This document shows, in pieces, positions 55,206 through 64,000 of a DNA stretch of 64,000 nucleotides; positions within the stretch are counted from its first letter, which is position 1, and every line of letters begins with the position of its first letter. Source of the DNA: Euglena gracilis (Eukaryota; Euglenida; Euglenophyceae; Euglenales); contig CP154954.1 in assembly GCA_039621445.1 (NCBI GenBank), forward strand, positions 29,950,395-30,014,394, written 5' to 3'. The notes beneath the pieces are model-generated. The model made no database searches and was not told the origin of the DNA. It saw only the letters and a program-made list of their open reading frames with translations. A program made the position numbers and the translations under genes.

Positions 55206-56614
55206 GTGACAATCAGCCTTCACCCCAGACACGGCCCGCCCCGACCTCGCCCCCGACCTGCCTCCGAAACAGACCCGGCTCCTCTCACCTCAGACTCACC
55301 CCGACCCCAGAGCACTCTGTTTGGGCCCCCTCAAGACCTCCCGCCAGGGCTTTTGGGAGGCCTCCCTTTCGGCCACGTAGCCAGCCCGGCAGCTTTGGCC
55401 GCAGCCGAAAGGCTCTTACTGGCACAATTACCAATCTCTCTCCCTAGCAGCGCCTCGTCGTCCAATGACATCCTAAGCCCGGCTGCCGTCGCCGCGGCCG
55501 TGGCACGAAACCCGGCTGCCTTTGCCTCCCCTTTCCTCTCCAACCTCCCTCAGCTCCCCCCCGGCCCACACCCTGCAACTGTGGCCACCTCCGTCGCCCT
55601 CCTTGGCTGCCCGGTTCCGGGGCCCCAGGTCTTCACCCCCGTTCCTTGCCCCCCCCCCCCGAGCTCAGACCCCGCCAAACGATATGTTTGCGCCTTCCCC
55701 GTCTGTCTTTGACCCCACGACAGCAGGAATTCACTCATACTCCACCTCAACTGTGTTCACCACGCGCACCTTAGTCTGCTGTGTGGGGACTATCTCCGTG
55801 ATCTCCAAGTTTGGTTTTGCCCGCACTGCTGCCGCTTGTCCCCTTTACGCGGCCTCTGTGGTGGTGCGCCTTGATCGAGCGGGACGAACGGGTTGCACGC
55901 CGGTCTCGTGCCCTTCGTGATGGCCCTTCTGGGCCTGAACCACGGGCCCCACACGAAATCGCCATCATTCAACCTGCCCTTCCCCGCCCCACATCAGGTT
56001 CCCTCGAGACCTCCCTCGATAGCGCACTGTCCCGGACATCTCCAGCCTCTTCCAACTCCGCTGCCCCATTATGCGGCACACTCCGCGCGGCTCCCGCACC
56101 GCCCTTGGACAGTGTCTTGCAGAACTGATATGTCATCTGCACAGCCGTCCCACATGGGAGGTGCTTTTCCGCCTTTTTGCCTTCCCTTGCTTCTTCCTAT
56201 GTGCTGACACCCGTGGGGGGGCCAATGAACGTGCACAACGCGCCCTCCGGGACCTCGTTACGGATCGCGCCCTCCGCCTACCCTCCCTCCTGGTGGCAGC
56301 CATATACAGAACTCTCCGAGTGAGCGCTCACCCATGGATCGCACCACCCGCAAACGGCCCTGCCCTTCCGACTCCGATTCCGACCCTGCTGACCTCCAGG
56401 CAGATAGCCGCAGTGCTGACTACTGCGCTCCCTTCGTTCCCAAGAGGGCGTCTTTTCTAAGGCCGCTAAACGGCTGCTTAGCAAGGGGATGCATGACCCT
56501 CAGTCCGGCCCAGTCTTCTCCGCCCTCCAGGACCTTCACCCCACAGGTGCAGGCTTCACCTGGCCAACCGACCGCCAACGTCTGGCGTCCAAGCGCAGCA
56601 ATTGCTATGCCAAT

Positions 56615-56918
56615 GGGGGTCCCGCGTCCCCCCCACGTCCCACTTTGGAACCAAAATTTTGTTCTCGAGACAGCCAAATTTAGGAGGCTGATTCCTAATT
56701 TCAGGCAAATTTGAGGTTGGTGATTCCTAATTTGGTGTGGGTGATCTTAACTTGTGGTGGGTGATTCCTAATTGGGGGTGGGTTTGTCCTAATTTGTTGT
56801 GGTAGAATCCTAATTTGGCTAAAATTTTCTCGCAGCAAATTCCTAATTTCACCGTCCCAAAAATGGCGTCTCTCCCGCGTCCCCCCCCCCCCGCGTCCCC
56901 CCCGCGTCCCAGACACCC
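56615..56918. mobile_element. Small insertion in RT-D made of CTAATTTGG and GCGTCCCC repeats
   Basis: Deleting 56615-56923 (309 nt) fuses RLASKRSNCYAN to TCLEDRLSALRH in frame. CCAAT occurs on both sides (56610-56614 and 56919-56923). The insert starts GGGGGTCCC and ends GGGACGCGG...CCAGACACC-like C-rich sequence. Its core is seven or so GGTGATTCCTAATTTGG-type units. The C-run ends make the exact duplication length uncertain. Confidence 0.6.
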
Positions 56919-57243
56919 CCAATACCTGCCTAGAGGATCGGCTCTCCGCCCTTCGGCACGTCACACTATCGTTCCCCCGTGGGAGTGCCCCAGGCCCTTC
57001 CGGACTTCGGCCTGCCCATTTGGCTGAGCTCATTCGAGAAGGGGATTCGGGCAGCCCCTTGCGGCTGCTACACGCACTGGACGAGCTCATGCAGCATTGC
57101 GTTGGGGGGCACTGCACCCCGTAGCAGCTGAGTGGCTCTGCTCCGCCAATCTCTTCCCCCTCCGGAAGAAGGACCACGGTGTTCGGCCGGTCGCGGTGGG
57201 CGAAACGTTGCGCCGGGTAGTGGAGAAAACATTGCTCTCCCTT

Positions 57244-57781
57244 CAAGGTTGACGGCTTGTTTTTTTTGAAACAAAAAAAACATGTTTTTTTCCAAAAAAA
57301 TTTTTTTAAAAAAAACAAAAAAACGTCATGGAGGGTTTGGGGGAAAATTTTGTGCAATTTTTTTTGAAAAAAACTTGGCCGGTGATGCCTAATTTGACAA
57401 AGTATTCAGGTCGATTCCTAATTTTGAGGCATAAATTTTGCAAAATTTAGACCGGTGATGCCTAATTTGGTGTCAAAATACTAATTTCAGGTTGGGGGAT
57501 TCCTAATTTGGAGCCAAAAAGGATTTTCACCCCAAAATTCGTTTTCGGTGATTCCTAATTTGCCCACCGAAAATGTGGTGTTCCCCCGTGCCCCCCCCCC
57601 CCCCCCCGTGACCCCCCCGGTGACCCGAACCACACCCGAAAAATTTTCCTCAAAAAATGGCGATTTCGCAAGGAAAAAGGTCAATTTTTTGCTTTTTTCA
57701 AAAAACCATGTTTTTTTGCGTTTTTTTTAAAAAAAAACATGTTTTTTTGTTTTTTTGGAAAAAAAAAAAACGTCAACCCTG
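57244..57781. mobile_element. hAT-like MITE (CARGGTTGACG family) inserted in RT-D
   Basis: The element is 538 bp with termini CAAGGTTGACG and, reverse-complemented, CAGGGTTGACG. TCTCCCTT flanks both sides (57236-57243 and 57782-57789). Removing the element and one duplication takes out 546 nt and fuses KTLLSL to PETAQAGTNLRPLQSAFGG in frame. The interior holds T/A foldbacks, CTAATTTG repeats and a GTGACCCCCC block. Confidence 0.88.
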
Positions 57782-58549
57782 TCTCCCTTCCCGAAACAGC
57801 ACAAGCCGGAACGAACCTTCGGCCCCTTCAATCCGCCTTTGGAGGGAAGGTCGCCTGCAAAAAGATCGGCATTACCCTGCAACACCTTTGTATTGCACAA
57901 GCAAGCAGAGTCCGACTGGGTATTGCTCCAAATCGACATTCGCAACGCCTTTAACTCCATACAGCGGCAAGCCATCCTCGACGCGGTCCACCGTGCACCC
58001 CACCTGCTGCACTGGTGCCTTCAGATTTTTAACAACAAAAACTGCCTCAGAAATTCTAATATCGAACATAGACCATTTCTTTGTGTGCCCGCCGACGAAT
58101 TTTTGTTTCATTCTCTGTCGACATGGAAGAAGGAAGCTTATTAGGAACTGCTGTATCTGAATCAGAATCGCGCGATGTTTCACGGGCACGTTCGCTGACT
58201 CGTTGGCCACTTTTAACAACCGATCCGCGAAGCATGGGAACACATGGGAATGGACAACACACCCGAAGGTGGCGGCAACGTTCTTAGATGGTCAGATATT
58301 GTACAAAACACCTCAACGGAGACACAATGGAGCATCAGTGGCAAGATGAGGTGGGGTAGAGAGTGTACTTCCTTTCGTGAAAAAAACACTGCAGAACAGG
58401 GGACAGGCAGTGCCGATACCTAATTTACCTGTCGCGGATCTGGCGATCGGGGATTGTAAGTTTTCATGGTGTACCAGCAAGTAGTGTGATATCTGACCAC
58501 GAATTTTTGTTGATTTCAACAAATATTGTGCCTATTGTGGTTTACATCC

Positions 58550-58645
58550 ACAATGAACGATTAATCGCCATGGGCCGAACGATTCGATTAATCGTCGATG
58601 ACGAACGATTAATCGATTAATCGATTAATCGAAACAGCCCTATTT
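58550..58645. repeat. GATTAATCG-rich terminus ending CAGCCCTA
   Basis: In reverse complement it begins TAGGGCTGTTTCGATTAATC, typical of hAT element ends. The flank is TTTGCTCA. The other end is unidentified. Confidence 0.6.
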
Positions 58646-58863
58646 GCTCATGAATGGACGTGAAGCTGATTTTCTCTTTTCACGTGATTTGGTTTTTTTG
58701 GCTTCGTGTTTTTCTTTATCTCAACATTTTTATTGTGGACACTTATTTTTGTTTTTCAACAAAAGGCGTCAATTTGCTCAAAATTCTTGTGTTCGGCTGG
58801 TACGTGTTTGGTGAGGAGGACCAAGAAGAAGAAATTTGCAGCCATCACACGCGAGGAGGGTTT

Positions 58864-58945
58864 CTGTGGATTTTTGATTTGGATTTTTGTGGATTTTTGA
58901 TTTGGATTTTTGTGGATTTTTGATTTGGATTTTTGTGGACTTTTG
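58864..58945 (+). repeat. 21-bp tandem repeat
   Basis: Four units of GATTTTTGATTTGGATTTTTG-type sequence. The open frames across it are repeat translation only. Confidence 0.85.
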
Positions 58946-59134
58946 ATGGTGGAGTTTTTTGTTTGTTAGACAGTTCCCATGGAAGGATTCCACGCCCCAC
59001 GTTACCCATCCTATACTCTTGCTCCACCTTACGAGCCAAGCGTCAAAGGTGTCATTGTGACACTTGGATTTTTGACTTTTTTCCAGATTCCCCAGTTTTA
59101 TTTCAGTGGTCCATTTAACATGACCCCCCCTATA

Positions 59135-59335
59135 TGGCACCCCCCCCCCCCCGGAGCGTTTTGACCCCCCCTGGCGACAATTAGGGGGGGGGGTGACAAT
59201 TAGGGGGGGGTACTCAATTTAACCTACATTTCCATCGGTCCATGGGTAACCCCCCCCCCTAATTGTCGCCCCCCAAGGGGGGGGGCGACTATTAGGGGGG
59301 GGGTGACATATAGGGGGGGGGTCATGTTATCCCTT
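59135..59335. repeat. CTAATTGTC/GACAATTAG foldback module
   Basis: CCCCCTAATTGTCGCCCCCC faces GGGGGGCGACTATTAGGGGG, with GTCCATGGGTAACCCCCC at the left side as in 31495-31590. Non-coding. Confidence 0.85.
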
Positions 59336-59339
59336 AAAA

Positions 59340-60689
59340 AAGGTTAACTTTTGTCATGGGGAGGTTTGAAATGGTTTGGCCAACCACGCCTACAAGTCAA
59401 AGTTGCCGAGTCAAACTCACATTCTTTCTTCCAACCAATAACATTTTTTTTGGAAGAAGAATTTTTATGAAGCGTAATGTGGATTTCCAGCCAGCAGATT
59501 TTCAGACGTGCCAATTTTTCAGCCCCCCCCCTCCCAGATTTTCTGAATTAAGACCCGAAAACACAAACGACGTGTGGTCTTAAGGAACGAAATTTGGATT
59601 TCAAATTTCAGGTTCGAGTTTTGAAAGAAAATCTCACCTGAAAGTTGTTTTTTACTGTCATAGGAAAAAATAACATCCGGAAAAAAATAACATCTAAGCC
59701 GCTTTTAGATGTTATTTAGTCAGATGTTACTTTTTCTTCATTTGCTCCAGAAATAAGTCGAAAATAGATAAGATGTATAAAGTGGATAGGATGTGGGATG
59801 AAGAACGCGAACGACTGTGACAATCATTGCCAAAGGACGAAGCTGTCCATCAAGCTTGCATTCAATCCTTGCCTTTTTGAAGTAAAGAATGTACCGTTTC
59901 ATGGTTATGCTCTGGATACTCTCATACCAGATGCTATTTGTTTGTGTTGGGATCACCCAGTTATTGCAATATATGCCCGACCCCCCCTCCTGGACCGGGG
60001 GGAGTCCGACCCTCCCACCTGCCTTAAGCCCACACTGGTCAAGTGTGTGGTGTGTGGGGGGCATTTATGGCCAGTTCTCCCCCCCCCCCAGGACCCTGTC
60101 CTGTGGGGGTCCTGGGGGGGGGGAGACTGGCAATGACTCGTGGGGGGGGTGTAGGTAAATGTCTGGTGTGCGCTCCAGTTTTTTTTGGAATGCCTTGCAC
60201 TCCCTCCACCTAAACAATGGCGCAGTCCGGGTGACTGAAGCGCTGGAACTAGATAACCTTTAAGTGCCTTTTGACAAGCCTCTCTGGATGTTATTTATTC
60301 AGATGTTATTTTTTCCATATGTTATTTTTTCTGGATGTTATTTTTTCCTATGACAGTATTCCCTTTCTTTGACGGCCAAGGTGGATGCTCTACCGTTTCC
60401 TTTGGTTCTTTTTTTGTTGCCGTCATCAAAGACATCTCGGATTTGATCTTTCCCCAAATTCATGCATAGGGAAAAAGTTTGGTGTGAGAGCGTGGCTCTC
60501 GGCAACTAGTTGTTGCCATGCCTTATTGCTCGTTTTATCAAGGAGGTTATTTTTCTCAATCTCCCCTCATCAGTATGTGATTTCGATGGCTTGTTTTTTG
60601 CCCCCCTTTCTTCTGTCACTCGCCATTGTATTGTGGGCGATTTCTCTTCAACAAAGGGACCTGTGATTTTGAATTTTGTTCAGGGAAGA
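59340..60689. other. No recognised gene; ATAACATC repeats
   Basis: 59665-59735 and 60290-60350 carry inverted AAATAACATC/GATGTTATTT words about 0.6 kb apart and may be the ends of an element (59660-60360). The interior has a short CAGGACC hairpin and no gene. Confidence 0.45.
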
Positions 60690-60875
60690 GAATTTTTTAT
60701 ACACAAATTGTGGCTGAGCCCAGATTTCAGCCTGAAAACGTGTTCAGCCAGGGGGCCCCCGAAGGGGGCCCCCTGAACACGTCTTCAGGCTGAAATCTGG
60801 GTCAGCCACAATTTGTTTAAAAACGTGTTCAGAGCCCGCCAAATGCCTGCCCTGAAATTCATGGTCATGATTCAC
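60690..60875. repeat. Second copy of the element Z hairpin spacer
   Basis: It matches 24136-24315, including the GGGGGCCCCCGAAGGGGGCC centre, but the left arm stops at a junction near 60690 with unrelated sequence (AGGGAAGAGAATTTTTTATA). It shows that the spacer travels with the element. Confidence 0.8.
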
Positions 60876-60929
60876 GCAAGGGGTCAAAATCGCGAATTTG
60901 TGAAATTCGGACCCAAAAAAACGGCGCCC

Positions 60930-61072
60930 TCATTGAAAACGTGCCTGAACACAGATGCCTTCATTGAAAACGTGTCATTGCCACAGATGCCCTCATTGAA
61001 AACGTGCCTAACCACAGATGCCTTCATTGAAAACGTGTCATTGCCACAGATGCCCTCATTGAAAACGTGTCA
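60930..61072 (+). repeat. 63-bp repeat array, left side of the second element Z
   Basis: These are units with CTTCATTGAAAACGTGTCAT. They differ from the 24-kb arrays mainly by CATT for CACT, so arrays within one element are more alike than between elements. Confidence 0.85.
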
Positions 61073-61102
61073 CCCCCCCCCTTTTTCCGCAGCCCTCCCA
61101 CT

Positions 61103-61411
61103 ATGGCGAAACGCACGGCTAACTTTGTGAATGGTCTTTTGCCACCACCCCCTAGGACGGAGCTGTTCCTGGCTGCTCTCGCGGTATACCAGCAAGATGC
61201 CAAGAAGCCGAAGGTTGACCCCCTTCATGGCACCTTGCTGACACAAGGCAACACAAAGAAAAAGCCCGGCTCCGTTGGTGCAGAGCTTGCTGCTGTTGCC
61301 AACTGTTTGGAGTTCGCCAAACTGTGTCAACATCGGCAAGCCTCTTATCCTGAGCTGGATGCTTTCTTTGTTGCCTGGACGGGATGGGAGCTGGAACCCA
61401 GCCTGTTCTGA
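61103..61411 (+). CDS. Unrecognised LPPxP/HRQ-family protein, element Z copy
   Basis: The frame has 102 codons and begins MAKRTANFVNGLLPPPPRTE. It contains LFLAALAVYQQDAKKPKVDP, LHGTLLTQGNTKKK, CLEFAKLCQHRQASYPELD and FFVAWTGW. The block FAK-x3-HRQ-x4-P-x-LD-x-FF/WF is shared with the gene at 41283-41941 and the N-terminal half with 24555. The start is the ATG after the repeat array. Downstream, another frame reads VFPTAEQRSAPAVSSSVPSP towards the PHD-like finger, so the true product may continue after an intron or frameshift. No enzyme motif is recognised. The basic N-terminus could bind nucleic acid; that is a guess. Confidence 0.6.
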   Translation: MAKRTANFVNGLLPPPPRTELFLAALAVYQQDAKKPKVDPLHGTLLTQGNTKKKPGSVGAELAAVANCLEFAKLCQHRQASYPELDAFFVAWTGWELEPSLF

Positions 61412-61732
61412 CGAGGAGGTCTTCGCACCGCATGTTCCTGAGATAGCCCCATTTTCTAGGTCTGTAAAAAAAACCACACTGAAATTTCATGGTCACCGAA
61501 AAATTTCATGGTGACCGATGTTTCGTCTGTGTTTCCCACCGCCGAGCAACGTTCCGCTCCTGCGGTCAGCAGCTCCGTTCCCTCCCCTGACCAACCCCCT
61601 GTCCCTCGTGCTGTGTCCCGGCTGCCTATAAAGCAGCAGAAATGAGGTTTTTGTGGTGTTCCCATTCCCAAAAAGCATCCCATTCCCTGGAGCGCGAATC
61701 CCATTCCCAAAAATCCAAATTGTGTGGAGCTG

Positions 61733-61843
61733 AACAAAGTTGTCTGTGACGCCTGCGGTTTGGCATATCATTTTCATTGCCAAGATTTGCGGCGGCCACC
61801 AAAGTATGGCTCTTTTTTGTGTAAAGCGTGTCGTGTTCCGTGA
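61733..61843 (+). CDS. PHD-like zinc finger (3' part of the element Z gene)
   Basis: The frame reads KVVCDACGLAYHFHCQDLRR followed by PPKYGSFLCKACRVP and a stop. Its C-x2-C, H-x2-C and C-x2-C pattern is the second half of a PHD finger, with an aromatic in the usual place. The upstream Cys pair of a complete PHD is not visible in this frame. PHD fingers read histone tails and occur in several retroelement and transposon proteins. The same sequence recurs at 23717-23786. It probably forms the C-terminus of the LPPxP/HRQ protein after splicing. Confidence 0.6.
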   Translation, partial: NKVVCDACGLAYHFHCQDLRRPPKYGSFLCKACRVP

Positions 61844-62002
61844 TGTCCGCCACTCCGTCTCGTTGTGCTCCAAGGCAACCTAGCCTTCTGTCGTGTTGTA
61901 GAGTGCCCCTGACCCGCCTCACTCGTTGAGGACCACCCGGCCTCGCAACTGCCCGCCGATTTTTCATGACAGCATTTTTTGCTTTTTACTCAGGGTTGCC
62001 AC

Positions 62003-62148
62003 AGATGACCTCATTCAAAACGTGCCTGAACACAGATGCCTTCATTCAAAACGTGTCATTGCCACAGATGCCCTCATTGAAAACGTGCCTAACCACAGAT
62101 GCCTTCATTGAAACGTGTCATTGCCACACATGCCCTCATTGAAAACGT
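62003..62148 (+). repeat. 63-bp repeat array, right side of the second element Z
   Basis: About 2.4 units, with some reading CATTCAAAACGTG. It leads directly into the right terminal inverted repeat at 62149. Confidence 0.85.
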
Positions 62149-62440
62149 GTTCATGACCACGAATTTCAGGGCAGGCATTTGGCGGGCTGAACACGTTTTT
62201 AAGACCCTGGTGCAAAATTTCCGTTGATAAGGTCTAAGATACCCCCCCCCCCCCCGTGGCCGTAACCACAACAATGTTTTCCAATGCATTTCGACCGGAT
62301 TTTTTTTGTCGACATTTTCACCGTTCATGAGTTCCCCCCCCCCCCCCCCTCTCACATTCGGCCGAAAGGGATGGTATGGGGAGCCGAAATGCTGAATTTC
62401 CATTTTTTTTCACCTTTTTTGAATTTTTTTTTAGTGATGG

Positions 62441-62788
62441 ACATGGCTCCCACAGCCCCCGCTCTCATCGGCGCTCCGCCGGCGGCCCCGGCCACCGAGG
62501 CCCCCCAATGCCGAGGGCGGGAACAGGCGGGTCAACCCCGCCAACCCCATTTGACCCTCTCGGTCCTGCGACAAAGGAATGACCACCAGCCCAGATTTTT
62601 TCCATCGCGTTTTTTCCCTCATTATGCATTGGAACGGGGTCGGCTGGTTACCCAAAATCATTGACACCGCATCAATGATGATGTGCCTATCCCCTACACC
62701 CTCGCTCCACACGGTTCACAAAACGTATTTCAGTGAAGTTCGTCAAAGGGGATTGGGTGGCACTATATTTGAAGCTGACCTCATTTGA
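62441..62788 (+). CDS. Hypothetical coding region, frameshifted
   Basis: One frame begins MDMAPTAPALIGAPPAAPAT and is Pro/Ala-rich. Another frame, from about 62579, reads MTTSPDFFHRVFSLIMHWNG followed by VGWLPKIIDTASMMMCLSPT to a stop at 62788. The second part looks like folded protein in composition. I do not recognise a family. A frame change near 62575 or an intron would join the two. Confidence 0.35.
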
Positions 62789-62925
62789 CTCCCAAGGAAT
62801 CGGCTTTTGAGGCCGCCCGTTCCATTTCGAGGCCGGAGTTTTTGAGACTCCCGGCCATTCGGTCGGCATAGTGCCACAATTTTTATCGATGAGGTAACCA
62901 AGGGAGAGCCGACAAGATTGCGAGG

Positions 62926-63240
62926 GTGTTTGACTTTTTTACCATAATTCAACGTCCCTTCGATTCATATCGGTTACCAACAAAAAAAAGGGCTGGCGGG
63001 GAGATACGCCAGGAGATGGGGCTGCCCCCCGACCGTTGGCGGACATCCTCGTTTCGGAAGCCACACCGTTGGATGCGCGCGGAGTGGGGTGACGGGAAGG
63101 GGAATGGTAAGGGCAAGGGTAAGGGTTATGGCAAAGGGAGGTGGAGATTCGAGCTATATGGTGGGAAAGGGGGAAAGGGAGGTAAGGGGAAGGGAGGGAA
63201 GGGATTTAGGCAAGCCAGGGCCATAACTTACATTTTTTAA
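62926..63240 (+). CDS. Lys/Gly-rich hypothetical protein
   Basis: The frame has 104 codons. The last half is GKGNGKGKGKGYGKGRWRFE followed by LYGGKGGKGGKGKGGKG. Such KG repeats occur in RNA-binding and linker regions of many protists. The purine-rich DNA could equally be a simple repeat that happens to be open. It begins near an ATG at 62926 preceded by non-coding sequence, and shares no motif with its neighbours. Confidence 0.3.
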   Translation: MFDFFTIIQRPFDSYRLPTKKRAGGEIRQEMGLPPDRWRTSSFRKPHRWMRAEWGDGKGNGKGKGKGYGKGRWRFELYGGKGGKGGKGKGGKGFRQARAITYIF

Positions 63241-63560
63241 CCCCCAGCCAACCGACTAATACCCACTTCGGGTGGGTGTCAAGGAGGCGAAATGGCGATT
63301 GGAGGTAGATTTTTGCCCCCCCCCCCCAGGATGTTGCTCATCGTTCGAACTCGGTCCATGGTCGATTCCAAACATTACGCCCAACCTTCTTTCACAATTT
63401 CTCGGTATTTTTCTGCCCCCCCTTTTTTCATGCAACGTCACCGATTTTTGTTTCACTTTCAAAGTGATTTCAAAAGCCAATTTCTGAAGTCACCGCATTT
63501 TTTGGGGTGAATTTTCGTATCGAATCAACAGTTTTTTTTGTTCATTACCATTTCTGTGAC

Positions 63561-64000
63561 CAGGGTTGACGTTTTTTTTTAAAAAAAACAAAAAAACATG
63601 TTTTTTAAAAAAAAACGCAAAAAAAACATGTTTTTTTTTTGAAAAAGCAAAAATTGACCTTTTTCCTTGCGAAATGACCATTTTTTTGAAGAAAATTTTT
63701 CGCGGGTGGCTCGGGTCACAAGGGGGGGTCACGGGGGGTCACGAGGGGGGGTCACATTTTCGGTGGCCAGATTAGAAATCACCGAAAACAAATTTTTGGG
63801 AAAAAATCCTTTTTAGGCTCCAAAATAGGAATCCCCCAAACGAAAATTAGGAAATCTACCGGAATATTTTGTCAAATTAGGCATCACCGGCCAAGTTTTC
63901 AGAAAAAATGGCCGAAACGGGTCTTAGGTCGGGTTGGGGGAGGGGGTCAGGGGGGGAGCACCCCCTGTGAAGTTTTTTTTTTCAAATGTGTGAAAGTATT
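63561..64000. mobile_element. CARGGTTGACG-family MITE, cut by the window edge
   Basis: It begins with the terminus CAGGGTTGACG. It then follows the reverse complement of 57244-57781 closely: a T/A foldback, CTTTTTCCTTGCGAAATG, GTCAC-G-run blocks, and TTAGGCATCACCGGCCAAG. It runs to the end of the window. Confidence 0.75.

Larger units (their letters stand above)
55206..58030 (+). pseudogene. RT-D: non-LTR retrotransposon 5' half with two clean insertions
   Basis: The N-terminal part is Pro/Ala-rich and reaches a zinc finger YVCAFPVC...LILHLNCVH that crosses an in-frame TGA near 55710. Next come WEVLFRLFAFPC...RGGANERAQRALRD and GVFSKAAKRLLSKGM, conserved pre-RT segments. After the first insertion the frame continues EDRLSALRHV...GPSGLRPAHLAEL and, after a frame change, KKDHGVRPVAVGETLRR. 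After the second insertion it continues LPETAQAGTNLRPLQSAFGG and, after another frame change, VLLQIDIRNAFNSIQ. Sequence is lost just beyond HWCLQIF near 58030, before YLDD. It supplies the 5' region missing from RT-B. Confidence 0.82.
60818..62203 (+). mobile_element. Element Z: TIR-bounded element with 63-bp repeats, an LPPxP/HRQ gene and a PHD-like finger
   Basis: The left terminus TTAAAAACGTGTTCAGAGCC with CGCCAAATGCCTGCCCTGAA (60818-60873) is mirrored at 62149-62203, giving inverted repeats of about 55 bp. Just inside each end is an array of a 63-bp unit carrying two GAAAACGTG words, in the same orientation at both ends. Between them lie the gene at 61103 and the finger at 61733. The left end is joined to a further palindrome (60690-60817). 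No target duplication was found. Confidence 0.7.

Noticed and set aside
53917-58645. A single 4.7-kb hAT element between the two GATTAATCG blocks
   Set aside because: The presumed left terminus does not match TAGGGCTGTTTC and no 8-bp flanking duplication was found.

Overview
The window is repeat-saturated nuclear DNA of a unicellular eukaryote. Cellular coding sequence is sparse and split into tiny exons. Long G/C homopolymers, microsatellites and foldback repeats fill the rest, and short interstitial TTAGGG runs occur at about 10.6 kb and 17.6 kb. The clearest lineage hint comes from the introns of the one recognisable cellular gene. Most cannot be read as GT-AG; they have complementary ends and sit between short direct repeats. 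That pattern is known from nonconventional introns of euglenids and, in another form, from introner-type introns of Amoebophrya-like dinoflagellates. TTAGGG telomeres fit Euglenozoa. I favour a euglenid-like protist, but this is inference.

The left 27 kb is dominated by one minus-strand gene for a MAP kinase. It runs from a first exon at 27066 to a C-terminal exon ending near 5106. Eleven exons are supported: Gly-rich loop, VAIKK lysine, helix C, DTDL segment, HRDLKP, DFGLARG, a TNY activation loop, TRWYRAPE, AIDVWAAGC, the C-lobe and a LFWKEMAHFHPE tail. The hinge is located only tentatively. The introns hold several inserted elements. One intron (8373-9209) itself has terminal inverted repeats and an 8-nt near-perfect target duplication.

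From 28 to 35 kb and from 50 to 58 kb there are five related non-LTR retrotransposon copies (RT-A to RT-E), with an RT domain, a CCHC knuckle and an R-x-ADL/AVDV endonuclease-like tail. RT-B is a 5'-truncated open frame of 721 codons. The others are broken. RT-A and RT-D are interrupted by elements whose exact removal restores the reading frame. A decayed hAT transposase with a BED finger lies at 48.6-49.8 kb. It is a possible source of the many small elements with 8-bp duplications.

Three copies of an unrecognised protein family, marked by LPPxP, FAK and HRQ, sit inside elements with inverted ends. One is at 60.8-62.2 kb with 63-bp repeat arrays and a PHD-like finger. One is a partial tandem copy at 23.7-24.9 kb. 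One is in a 3.4-kb element at 40.3-43.7 kb flanked by an 8-bp duplication. This family is the best candidate here for an undescribed mobile system. The remaining sequence is mostly short foldback modules in which runs of C or G are punctuated by a fixed short word.
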